Of a stretch of DNA of 64,000 nt, positions 1 to 6,494 are shown one piece after another; within the stretch, counting starts at the first letter, position 1, and each line of letters opens with the position of its first letter. The stretch is from Anaeromusa acidaminophila DSM 3853 (lineage in GTDB: Bacteria; Bacillota; Negativicutes; Anaeromusales; Anaeromusaceae). The stretch is taken from positions 1 to 64,000 of the forward strand of contig NZ_KB894586.1 of the NCBI RefSeq assembly GCF_000374545.1, written 5' to 3'. The notes beneath the pieces are model-generated. The model was not told where the DNA came from. It made no database searches and was given only the letters and a program-made list of their open reading frames with translations. The translations under genes and the position numbers were made by a program.

Positions 1-58
1 ATCTTCTTTCTGTGTGGAGTTTTGAGGGAGCATGCAAATGCAAACTCAGTAAGACAAT
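1..58 (+). other. rRNA operon spacer before 5S rRNA
   Basis: This is the short stretch immediately before the 5S gene. It has no open frame and no recognisable 23S 3' end, so it is most likely the 23S-5S spacer of an rRNA operon entering the window from the left. The operon context is inferred from the 5S alone. Confidence 0.5.
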
Positions 59-172
59 CCGGTGACGATAGCTGTGGGGTTCCACCTGTTCCCATCCCGA
101 ACACAGCAGTTAAGCCCACATACGCCGAAAGTACTTGGCTGGAAGCGGCCTGGGAGGATAGGTAGTTGCCGG
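59..172 (+). rRNA. rrf: 5S ribosomal RNA
   Basis: This is the 5S rRNA of the large ribosomal subunit. The conserved core (GTTCCACCTGTTCCCATCCC, then CGAACACAGCAGTTAAGC) is present, followed by the GGGAGGATAGG segment. The ends were set by helix I: CCGGTGAC at 59-66 pairs with GTTGCCGG at 165-172, including two G-U pairs. The length of about 114 nt is normal. An intrinsic terminator follows at 181-212, so this is the last gene of its rRNA operon. The exact mature ends may differ by one or two bases. Confidence 0.95.
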
Positions 173-226
173 TTAAGAAAAAGCACTCGCGAAGGCGAGT
201 GCTTTTTTCTTTTACCGGCAACTACC
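161..226 (+). repeat. 13-bp inverted repeat enclosing the 5S terminator
   Basis: GGTAGTTGCCGGT (161-173), the 3' strand of the 5S rRNA, is repeated exactly in inverted orientation as ACCGGCAACTACC (214-226), with the terminator hairpin between the arms. In read-through RNA this would extend the terminator into a long stalk and compete with 5S helix I. A degenerate direct copy of the same 5S end (GATAGGTATGTTGCCGG) occurs near 377-393. Confidence 0.75.
181..212 (+). terminator. Intrinsic terminator of the rRNA operon
   Basis: A perfect 10-bp stem (AAGCACTCGC, 181-190, with GCGAGTGCTT, 195-204) and a GAAG loop are followed by a T-rich tail. It sits 8 nt after the 5S 3' end. Confidence 0.9.
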
Positions 227-240
227 CCAAGCTTTCTAAG

Positions 241-330
241 GCCGCGCAGCGGCGTGAGACGGAACAGGAAGTTCCTGACGGTACGTCATGTACCTAATGC
301 CGGATGCGCCAAGGAGGGCATAGCATCCGG
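241..330. repeat. Run of four consecutive short hairpins
   Basis: Four perfect hairpins follow one another: GCCGC/GCGGC (241-253), GGAAC/GTTCC (261-275, loop AGGAA), GGTAC/GTACC (280-294, loop GTCAT) and CCGGATGC/GCATCCGG (300-307 with 323-330). Their close, regular packing is unusual for random spacer. Function is unknown. Confidence 0.55.
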
Positions 331-513
331 TCTCCTATGAAATCAGCCATGGATGGCAAAGCGAAGGACAGGAGGGATAGGTATGTTGCCGGGGAGGTTA
401 AACTGACTAAATGAGATAGCTGGTAGCGCTCTTATTTGCTTTGATATTGGCGTTCTCGTTAGCCGCTTTAGCGCGGTGTGCTTGTCGAAACAAGAAGAGT
501 CTCAACTCAAAAA

Positions 514-584
514 ACGACGGCTTATAGGGAAATACGGAAACTCACTGCGTTCAGACAACCGTATTTCTATATCCTGAAAGTCGT
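514..584. repeat. 71-nt hairpin repeat, copy 1
   Basis: The inner stem GAAATACGG (529-537) / CCGTATTTC (559-567) encloses the loop AAACTCACTGCGTTCAGACAA. The outer stem is ACGAC (514-518) / GTCGT (580-584), followed by a run of T. Copy 2 at 748-818 has the same length, inner stem and loop consensus but a different outer stem. Both are followed by CCTGCGGA and an AAAAGTTT block, so the repeated unit is about 105 bp. Confidence 0.75.
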
Positions 585-747
585 CTTTTTTTGTCCTGCG
601 GACCGTCTCGCCTCTAAAAGTTTCTCCAAGCATACCGCGTTGCAGCGTCTTTTCTAAAATGCGCATTCCCGGCATCCGTTGATTGAATGAGTGCATTGCT
701 AGGGCTAGTGGTTTTACAAAAAACAAGAGCTCGCTCAGCTCCTTCGC

Positions 748-818
748 AGCCAGCTGAAAGGGAAATACGGGAACTCGCTGTGCTCAGACATCCGTATTTC
801 TAATCCTTCCAGCTGGCT
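748..818. repeat. 71-nt hairpin repeat, copy 2
   Basis: The inner stem GAAATACGG (762-770) / CCGTATTTC (792-800) is identical to copy 1. The loop GAACTCGCTGTGCTCAGACAT differs at a few bases. The outer stem is AGCCAGCTG (748-756) / CAGCTGGCT (810-818). The outer stems of the two copies have changed on both strands, so pairing is kept although the sequence differs. That suggests selection on RNA or DNA structure. Confidence 0.75.
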
Positions 819-996
819 TTCCAGGCCCTGCGGAGCGCTTCGCTCGCAAAAGTTTTGCCTCAGACGCCGGGCGCAAAGCCTGTGAATTGATATGATTCCC
901 TTGTTAAAGGGAGGTGGCGCGAAGCACCGGTGGGATTGAGGGGGGATTTTATACTATCTTTTTCAATTCTTATGTTCCTTGTATCCTAAAAGATAT

Positions 997-1040
997 AAAA
1001 ACCCTGCCAAAACAGATAAAAATATGTCTTGGCGGGGTTT
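997..1040 (-). terminator. Intrinsic terminator of fba
   Basis: Read on the minus strand, AAACCCCGCCAA pairs with TTGGCAGGGTTT across an AT-rich loop and ends in TTTTATATC. It lies about 20 nt after the fba stop codon. Confidence 0.75.
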
Positions 1041-1059
1041 CTGATTTTAACCTATGAAA

Positions 1060-1989
1060 TTACAGGCGGTTGCTGCAATTAAGTACATTTTTAATTTTGT
1101 GCTGTACCATGTTTTTAATGGCTTCGCGAGCAGGCTTGAGGTATTGACGAGGATCAAAATCGGCAGGATGTGTTTGCAGATGCTCACGAATAGAAGCTGT
1201 CATAGCCAGGCGCAGGTCGGTATCAATATTGATTTTGCAGACACCTTGTTTACCGGCTTGAAGCAGCATATGCTCAGGAACACCTTGGGCTCCCTTGAGA
1301 TCGCCGCCAAATTCATTGCATTTCGCAACAAATTCGGGCAGAACAGTGGAGGCGCCATGAAGAACTAATGGGTAACCAGGGAGACGTTTGCTGATAGTTT
1401 CGAGGCGTTCAAAATCTAAAGTAGGTTCGCCTTTGAATTTGTAAGCTCCATGGCTGGTGCCGATGGCAATTGCCAGAGAGTCGCACCCCGTACGTTCTAC
1501 AAACTCAACTGCTTGATCCGGATCCGTATAGGAAGCGTCTTTGCCGCTAACTTTGATGCTGTCTTCTACGCCCGCTAAGCGGCCTAGTTCAGCTTCAACG
1601 ACAACGCCATGGGCGTGAGCATATTCAACGACTTTTTTTGTAAGAGCGATATTCTCCTCAAAAGAGTGCTTAGAACCGTCGATCATGACAGAGCTGAAGC
1701 CTCCGTCAACGCAGGATTTGCAAATTTCAAAATCCTCGCCGTGATCTAGATGCAAGCAAATAGGAAGGTCTGAATCTGCTAAAGCGGCCTCTACCAGTTT
1801 AATCAGGTAAATGTGCTTTGCATATTTACGCGCTCCTGCAGACACTTGAAGAATTAACGGTGCTTGTTCTTCTTTGGCTGCATCGACGATACCTTGAATA
1901 ATTTCCATGTTGTTGACATTGAAAGCGCCAACGGCATACTGACCCTCGTAAGCTTTTTTAAACATAGCGGTGGATGTAACGAGTGGCAT
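1060..1989 (-). CDS. fba: Class II fructose-1,6-bisphosphate aldolase
   Basis: Zinc-dependent aldolase of glycolysis and gluconeogenesis, cleaving fructose-1,6-bisphosphate to dihydroxyacetone phosphate and glyceraldehyde-3-phosphate in the cytosol. Class II marks are clear in the 309-residue product: HLDHGED with the catalytic Asp82 and zinc ligand His83, EAELGRLAG near 132-140, GTSHGAYKFKGEP with zinc ligand His180, LVLHGAS with His211, and the KINIDTDLR phosphate-binding segment. The length is normal. The ATG start follows AAGGAGGGA at a good distance. It has its own extended -10 promoter and a terminator, so it is probably monocistronic, although the RluA gene lies upstream on the same strand. 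Confidence 0.95.
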   Translation of the reverse strand: MPLVTSTAMFKKAYEGQYAVGAFNVNNMEIIQGIVDAAKEEQAPLILQVSAGARKYAKHIYLIKLVEAALADSDLPICLHLDHGEDFEICKSCVDGGFSSVMIDGSKHSFEENIALTKKVVEYAHAHGVVVEAELGRLAGVEDSIKVSGKDASYTDPDQAVEFVERTGCDSLAIAIGTSHGAYKFKGEPTLDFERLETISKRLPGYPLVLHGASTVLPEFVAKCNEFGGDLKGAQGVPEHMLLQAGKQGVCKINIDTDLRLAMTASIREHLQTHPADFDPRQYLKPAREAIKNMVQHKIKNVLNCSNRL

Positions 1990-2037
1990 ACGAGTCCCTC
2001 CTTAGATTTGTAATTGGTGTACTCTATTCCCAAATGT

Positions 2038-2046
2038 ATTATACCA
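2038..2046 (-). promoter_or_regulatory. Extended -10 promoter of fba
   Basis: Minus strand TGGTATAAT (TGn plus a perfect -10) lies about 50 nt before the fba start codon. No good -35 is visible, as is common for extended -10 promoters. Confidence 0.5.
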
Positions 2047-2106
2047 TATCTTGTGCAACAAGGAACATAATGAAACATAAAAGAAGACGTTGTGTCGTTT
2101 ATTTTT

Positions 2107-2985
2107 TTAGATAATATTTTGTTTTTGCAGTAAATTCTTCATATCAGATGGCAAAGAGCTGCGGACACATATGAGCTTTTTACTTAAGGGATGGTAAAAA
2201 CGCAATGTGTAGGCATGAAGCGCTTGCCGTCGGATTTGTGTCTGCAGTCCTCCATATAGATCGTCTCCCAACAAAGGATGCCCGACATGGGCGCAATGAA
2301 CGCGAATTTGGTGGGTACGTCCTGTTTCCAAATGAAAACGGAGCAAAGATACATTAGTAGTATGACGGCAGCAATGGAAATGGGTGAGCGCATGCTGTCC
2401 GTCTTCGGCAATGCAGCGTTCAATTAAGCTGCCAGGCTTTCGGGCAATAGGAGCTTGAATACAGCCATAATGATTTGTCCAGTCGCCATGGCAAAGGCCT
2501 AGATAGGATCGTTTTAGATGAAGCAAACTGTCTTTTTGGAAAAAATGCTGGATATCCGGGCGTTTAGCGATAAGAACTAAACCGGAAGTATTGCGATCGA
2601 GGCGATGGACTGGATGGTATTCATAATCCCAACCATTAGTCTGATAATAAGTTAGAACGGCATCCGCTAGAGTCGCTTCTGGCGGACCGGCGTGAGGATG
2701 GGCTAATAGCCCCGCCGGTTTGTTGACGACGAGGAGAACATCATCTTCATAGGCTATATCGAGCGGCAAAGGCGCTACAATTGGTGCAGGATGTTTGGGC
2801 CAGGAGAGAAGAAGAATATCTCCTTCTTGCAGCCAATAGCCAGGCGGGGGCGTTTGATTATTACAGAGGATGCGGCCCTCCCTTTGTATCCGGCGCCATA
2901 GGCTTTGGGATACGCCGCAATACAAACGGATAAAATCGCGGATGGAAGTGGGTTTTGGTAATGCAGGAATATGATAGACAAGCAT
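2107..2985 (-). CDS. RluA-family RNA pseudouridine synthase
   Basis: Converts specific uridines in 23S rRNA or tRNA to pseudouridine. An S4-like RNA-binding region occupies about residues 14-65 (IRDFIRLYCGVSQSLWRRI, then EGDILLL). It is followed by the catalytic domain with VVNKPAGLLAHP (87-97) and HRLDRNTSGL, in which Asp130 is the catalytic residue. GRTHQIRVH near the C terminus is also typical of the family. At 292 residues it is of normal length. The ATG is preceded by TTGGGAGG. The target uridine cannot be assigned from sequence (RluC/RluD/YlyB/YhcT-like). It is oriented toward fba, 117 nt away. Confidence 0.9.
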   Translation of the reverse strand: MLVYHIPALPKPTSIRDFIRLYCGVSQSLWRRIQREGRILCNNQTPPPGYWLQEGDILLLSWPKHPAPIVAPLPLDIAYEDDVLLVVNKPAGLLAHPHAGPPEATLADAVLTYYQTNGWDYEYHPVHRLDRNTSGLVLIAKRPDIQHFFQKDSLLHLKRSYLGLCHGDWTNHYGCIQAPIARKPGSLIERCIAEDGQHALTHFHCCRHTTNVSLLRFHLETGRTHQIRVHCAHVGHPLLGDDLYGGLQTQIRRQALHAYTLRFYHPLSKKLICVRSSLPSDMKNLLQKQNII

Positions 2986-3106
2986 GGCGTAGGCCTCCCA
3001 AATGCGTAGCTGGCAATGTGCAGCAGCAGTAGTATATCATGAATTGCCTAAAACGGTATAGAGCCTTCAAGGGAATGCTTTTATTTTTATAGCGGCCGTG
3101 ATAAAA

Positions 3107-3134
3107 TTGATAATATTTTTGGGCGTTTTATAGG
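3107..3134 (+). promoter_or_regulatory. Promoter of the DMT exporter gene
   Basis: TTGATA, 16 nt, TATAGG, about 40 nt before the start codon at 3175, in the divergent spacer between the RluA gene and the transporter. Confidence 0.4.
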
Positions 3135-3174
3135 GCGTCAATGTCAAAAGCAATGGCGGAGATGAGGATCATTA

Positions 3175-4056
3175 ATGAAAAATACGACCGTATATTGGTT
3201 ATTAGTTGTAACAGCGTTGTTTTGGGGGGCTAATATTGTCGCGGTTAAGCAGATCGTAAGCGAATTGCCTCCTGTGGCTGCCGTGGGATTACGATTTTTC
3301 TGGGTTAGTTTAGTCTTGATAGTGTGGGCTTTTTTTCGCGAAAGGAAAAAGGCATGGCCTAAGGGGCGACAGTGGGGCGGTCTTTTTTTATTGGGAGTTA
3401 CCGGAATTTACGGGAATAATGTTCTCGTATTTAAAGGAGTCGCTTTGACGACCGCATCTAATGCCAGCTTGTTGATGGCTACGTCTCCGGTTTTGACTAC
3501 CATTTTTGCTTGGCTTTTTTGGAAAGAGAGGCTGCGCTCATTGCAATGGTTAGGGGTAGTGCTTTCTTTTCTGGGTTCTCTTTTGGTTATTACGCGCGGC
3601 TCATGGAACGTCTTAACTTCTTTGTCATTACATCAAGGAGACTTATTAATTTTTGGAGGCGCTTTTTTTTGGACCCTTTATACGCTATTAGGTAAAAAAG
3701 TGATGGGAAGGGGCGGCTTATCTGCGATGGCAACAACCGCCTGGTCTAGCTGTATTGGAACCGTATTCTTATTAAGCATGACTTATTGGGAAGGGTATAG
3801 AGGTGCGCTGGATTTGACGGCTTGGGGATGGGGAAGCATGGTATATATGGTTATTTTTAGCGGCATCCTGGCTTTTTCATTTTGGAATTATGGAGTGCAA
3901 CAGATCGGGCCGCAACGAGCAGCTATTTTCTCCAATATTATTCCTTTAGCTGGGATATTTTCCGCCTGGCTTATATTAAATGAAGAAATTTTACTGTCTC
4001 ATGGTTTAGGGGCCTTATGTATTTTATGTGGCGTATGGTTGACTACGCAGCAATAA
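3175..4056 (+). CDS. EamA/DMT-family transporter (10 TM)
   Basis: Inner-membrane permease of the drug/metabolite transporter superfamily, probably an exporter of an amino acid or small metabolite. The 293-residue protein is two EamA repeats of five helices each. The first begins ALFWGANIVAVKQ and contains ATSPVLTTIFAWLFWKERL. The second begins GDLLIFGGAFFWTLYTLLGK and contains SNIIPLAGIFSAWLILNEE, the usual P-x-x-x-x-x-x-W...E signature of each repeat. The ATG follows GGAGATGAGG. It is transcribed divergently from the RluA gene. The substrate cannot be predicted. The next gene starts 70 nt downstream and may be co-transcribed. Confidence 0.85.
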   Translation: MKNTTVYWLLVVTALFWGANIVAVKQIVSELPPVAAVGLRFFWVSLVLIVWAFFRERKKAWPKGRQWGGLFLLGVTGIYGNNVLVFKGVALTTASNASLLMATSPVLTTIFAWLFWKERLRSLQWLGVVLSFLGSLLVITRGSWNVLTSLSLHQGDLLIFGGAFFWTLYTLLGKKVMGRGGLSAMATTAWSSCIGTVFLLSMTYWEGYRGALDLTAWGWGSMVYMVIFSGILAFSFWNYGVQQIGPQRAAIFSNIIPLAGIFSAWLILNEEILLSHGLGALCILCGVWLTTQQ

Positions 4057-4067
4057 TGAAAGCAGGA

Positions 4068-4089
4068 AATTCGCGGTAAATCGCGAATT
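4068..4089. other. Small palindrome after the DMT gene
   Basis: AATTCGCG (4068-4075), a 6-nt loop, then CGCGAATT (4082-4089), immediately after the transporter stop codon. It lacks a strong T-run, so it is at best a weak terminator or an RNA-stabilising hairpin. Confidence 0.45.
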
Positions 4090-4125
4090 CAATTATTCTG
4101 TGGTTTTGGTGGGAAGGAGTAGTAG

Positions 4126-4380
4126 ATGGAGCTTTCGAAGTATTTTTTTGTCGTGGCGTATGGTTTTGTCGTTTGGACGTTAATTGCGCCTCGGTTTGGA
4201 AGTCCTCGTTTTGGCGAACTATTTTTGGCCTATATGACAGCGTTGCTGTTTTCTTTGCAAGCAACAAGCGAATTGATCCTTATCAAACCGGTGGCGTTCT
4301 TTTTTACGGTGGGAGGGGTCTTTGCTTTTTTCTTTACAGTACTGCGTAGAACAATCCGTATTAGCGTACGACATAAATAA
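4126..4380 (+). CDS. Small hydrophobic membrane protein, unknown function
   Basis: I do not recognise this 84-residue protein. It has a well-placed ribosome binding site (AAGGAG, 6 nt from the ATG), supporting a real gene. Three hydrophobic segments are visible: about 7-24 (FFVVAYGFVVWTLIAP), 32-48 (FLAYMTALLFSLQA) and 52-72 (ILIKPVAFFFTVGGVFAFFF). The basic C-terminal tail (RRTIRISVRHK) suggests a cytoplasmic C terminus. It lies between a transporter and yajQ in the same orientation, with only 18 nt to yajQ, so the two are likely co-transcribed. Confidence 0.65.
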   Translation: MELSKYFFVVAYGFVVWTLIAPRFGSPRFGELFLAYMTALLFSLQATSELILIKPVAFFFTVGGVFAFFFTVLRRTIRISVRHK

Positions 4381-4398
4381 AGAGAGGATTTGATAAAT

Positions 4399-4896
4399 AT
4401 GGCAAAAGAATGTTCCTTTGATGTAGTCTCCGCCTTGGATATGCAGGAAGTGGATAATGCCGTTAACCAATGTGTGAAAGAAATCAAGCAGCGCTTTGAT
4501 TTCCGAGGCAGCAAATCAACGATTTCCTTGGAAGGAGATACGGAGATTCGTATTCTCGCTGATGATGAATATAAATTAAAAAGTGTGATTGATATTTTGC
4601 AAACGAAAGCGATAAAACGCGGCGTTTCTCTCAAGAACTTTGATTATGGCAAGATTGAGAATGCGTCACAAGGCATGGTGAGGCAGTCCATTACATTGAA
4701 AAAAGGCATTCAAAAAGATAAAGCTAAAGAGATTGTGGCCGCTATAAAAAACATGAAGTTGAAAGTGCAAGGTCAGATCATGGATGATCAAGTTCGAGTC
4801 GTAGGAAAAGATAAGGATGATTTGCAACGAGTTATTGGAGAATTAAAGATGAAAGATTTTGGTGTTGATTTGCAATTCGTCAATTTCCGGTCATAA
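4399..4896 (+). CDS. yajQ: YajQ-family nucleotide-binding protein
   Basis: YajQ/UPF0234 proteins are small cytosolic proteins with two ferredoxin-like folds; homologues bind nucleotides, and in Xanthomonas one is a cyclic-di-GMP effector. The product starts [18 protein letters not shown], matching the family N terminus, and contains [14 protein letters not shown] and [20 protein letters not shown] placed the start at this ATG (165 residues) instead of the in-frame TTG 9 nt upstream, because AGAGAGG at 4381-4387 is correctly spaced only for the ATG. No cyclic-di-GMP genes are nearby, so the ligand here is unknown. Confidence 0.92.
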   Translation: MAKECSFDVVSALDMQEVDNAVNQCVKEIKQRFDFRGSKSTISLEGDTEIRILADDEYKLKSVIDILQTKAIKRGVSLKNFDYGKIENASQGMVRQSITLKKGIQKDKAKEIVAAIKNMKLKVQGQIMDDQVRVVGKDKDDLQRVIGELKMKDFGVDLQFVNFRS

Positions 4897-4901
4897 TAAG
4901 A

Positions 4902-4950
4902 AAACACCCTATGTGAAGAACGGTTGTGTTGCTCACATAGGGTGTTTCGT
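4902..4950. terminator. Bidirectional terminator between yajQ and uraA
   Basis: AAACACCCTATGTGA pairs with TCACATAGGGTGTTT. The T-run on the plus strand is short, and the A-run preceding the hairpin serves uraA from the minus strand. The two genes converge here. Confidence 0.8.
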
Positions 4951-4958
4951 TGTTGCTA

Positions 4959-6221
4959 CTATTCTTCGATTTCGCTGTCGTTACTCCAGCCTAACTGGTC
5001 GAAGATTTTAAAGGCTAGGCTTGCGACAATGGCTACTACCGTTGCCAAGGCCATTCCTTTTAAATTGATGCTGCCAAATTGCAAGCTGGCGCCGCTAATC
5101 CCGATAATCAATACGAGCGAGGTTAAGATCAGATTGCGAGCCCTACTGTAATCCACTTTGCTTTCTACCAGCATGCGCACGCCGGAAGCGGCGATAACTC
5201 CGAAAAGCAATAAGGAAACGCCTCCCATGACCGGTACGGGGATGCTTTGAATGGCGGCAGACAGTTTGCCGATGAAAGAAAGAATAATCGCCAAGATGGC
5301 GGCGCCGCCCATAACCCAGGTGCTGTACACTTTGGTAATGGCTAACACGCCGATGTTTTCACCGTAGGTGGTATTGGGAGTAGAGCCGAACAAAGAGGAA
5401 AGCATGGTGGAAAGTCCATTTCCTAGAAGCGAACGATCAAGGCCAGGGTCTTTTGTTAAATCTTTGCCGACAATGTTTCCTGTTACGACTAAGTGACCGA
5501 TGTGCTCAGCTACCACAACTAGAGCGGCCGGTAAAATAACCGCAATGGCTCCTAAATGAAATTCTGGAGAATAGAGAGTGGGGAAAGAGAACCAAGGGGC
5601 CTTTTCGATATTGCTTAAGTTTACCATTCCCATAAAAAAGGACAAGCCGTAACCAGCTAAGACGCCGATTAAGATGGGAATAATAGCGAGAAAGCCACGG
5701 AAGAGTACAGATCCTAAAATCGTGACAGTCAGCGTAAATAAGGAAACGAGGATGGCGTTGGGATCAATGGTTTTAGCGGTTAAGCCGGCCATATCCGCGG
5801 CCACTGGAGCTAGCTCCAAGCCGATAACAGCGACAATGGCGCCCATGGCTGCCGGTGGGAAAACGATGTCAATCCATCGAATGCCGACTAGCCGGATCAG
5901 TAAGGCTACAAGTGTAAAGACTAGACCTGCAGCAAAGAAACCTCCAAGTACAGAACCATAACCAAATTGGGGGAGGACTACAAAAACAGGAGAAATGAAG
6001 GCAAAACTAGAACCTAAGTAGGCAGGGATTTTGCCTTTGCAAATGAATAAATATAATAGGGTCCCAATTCCGTTGAAAAGAAGAATGGTTGCGGGGTCTA
6101 CTTTAAATAAAATAGGTACTAGAACCGTAGCTCCAAACATGGCGAAAAGATGCTGTAAGCTTAAAGGTAAGGTTTGTAAAAATGGTAGTCGTTCATCAAC
6201 AGGGATCATGCGTTTACTCAT
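4959..6221 (-). CDS. uraA: Uracil permease (NCS2 family)
   Basis: Proton-coupled uracil importer of the nucleobase-cation symporter-2 family in the cytoplasmic membrane. Family marks include PAYLGSSFAFISP in the N-terminal third, VVAEHIGHLVVTG with the substrate-site Glu and His, and GSTPNTTYGENIGV with the second conserved Glu. The protein ends in acidic residues (SEIEE). I start it at MSKRMIPVDERLPF (420 residues) because AAGGAGGATG sits just before that ATG; an in-frame ATG 30 nt upstream has no ribosome site. The leader holds a PyrR-binding stem and an intrinsic terminator, so expression should fall when UMP is plentiful. Confidence 0.95.
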   Translation of the reverse strand: MSKRMIPVDERLPFLQTLPLSLQHLFAMFGATVLVPILFKVDPATILLFNGIGTLLYLFICKGKIPAYLGSSFAFISPVFVVLPQFGYGSVLGGFFAAGLVFTLVALLIRLVGIRWIDIVFPPAAMGAIVAVIGLELAPVAADMAGLTAKTIDPNAILVSLFTLTVTILGSVLFRGFLAIIPILIGVLAGYGLSFFMGMVNLSNIEKAPWFSFPTLYSPEFHLGAIAVILPAALVVVAEHIGHLVVTGNIVGKDLTKDPGLDRSLLGNGLSTMLSSLFGSTPNTTYGENIGVLAITKVYSTWVMGGAAILAIILSFIGKLSAAIQSIPVPVMGGVSLLLFGVIAASGVRMLVESKVDYSRARNLILTSLVLIIGISGASLQFGSINLKGMALATVVAIVASLAFKIFDQLGWSNDSEIEE

Positions 6222-6250
6222 TTGAAACATCCTCCTTAAATGGGCGTTCA

Positions 6251-6285
6251 TAAAAAGACAAAACCTCCTGCCGGCGCAAGAGGTT
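6251..6285 (-). terminator. Attenuator terminator in the uraA leader
   Basis: On the minus strand AACCTCTTGC pairs with GCAGGAGGTT (10 bp, one G-U) around a GCCG loop and is followed by TTTTGTCTTTTT. It lies about 30 nt before the uraA start, downstream of the PyrR site, as expected for pyr attenuation. Confidence 0.88.
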
Positions 6286-6310
6286 ATAAAATGCAGCGTA
6301 TGATTGCATG

Positions 6311-6341
6311 CCTTTTTAGTCTCGCCGGACTAATTTAAAGG
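6311..6341 (-). promoter_or_regulatory. PyrR-binding anti-antiterminator RNA
   Basis: The minus-strand RNA reads CCTTTAAATTAGTCCGGCGA then GACTAAAAAGG. It matches the PyrR site consensus (AGUCCnGnGAGryU...AGAAGG): AGTC/GACT is the upper stem with a CGGCGA loop, and CCTTT/AAAGG is the lower stem. In Bacillus, PyrR with UMP stabilises this stem and lets the downstream terminator form. pyrR itself is not in the window. Confidence 0.85.
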
Positions 6342-6349
6342 TTTTTTTA

Positions 6350-6378
6350 AATGTACCATGTACCTTTCCGTTTGTCTA
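6350..6378 (-). promoter_or_regulatory. Promoter of uraA
   Basis: Minus strand TAGACA, 17 nt, TACATT. The predicted transcript would start a few bases before the PyrR stem, so the whole leader is transcribed. Confidence 0.55.
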
Positions 6379-6494
6379 TGGGTTTAGAAAAAAAGCACTG
6401 TACTTTTCGGCGTGATTTTCGATACAATAGTAGAAAATACATAAGTGATGAACGCAAATATTGCGTTGAGATAGAGAAAGGTGGCTTATTGTAG

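Larger units (their letters stand above)
213..996. other. Gene-free, hairpin-rich region after the rRNA operon
   Basis: I find no credible gene here; the short open frames have no ribosome binding site and run through palindromes. The region holds a chain of small hairpins (241-330), two related 71-nt hairpins (514-584 and 748-818), each followed by a shared CCTGCGGA-containing tail, and a palindromic stretch at 898-940 (CCCTT/AAGGG then GGTG/CACC) that looks like a dispersed bacterial repeat. It looks like an accumulation of intergenic repeat elements between an rRNA operon and fba. Confidence 0.6.

Noticed and set aside
62..340. Open frame of 92 codons across the 5S gene
   Set aside because: It overlaps the 5S rRNA and terminator, lacks a ribosome site and has no protein-like composition.
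502..726. Minus-strand open frame of 74 codons over hairpin copy 1
   Set aside because: It runs through the 71-nt palindrome and has no ribosome site; the sequence is explained by the repeat.
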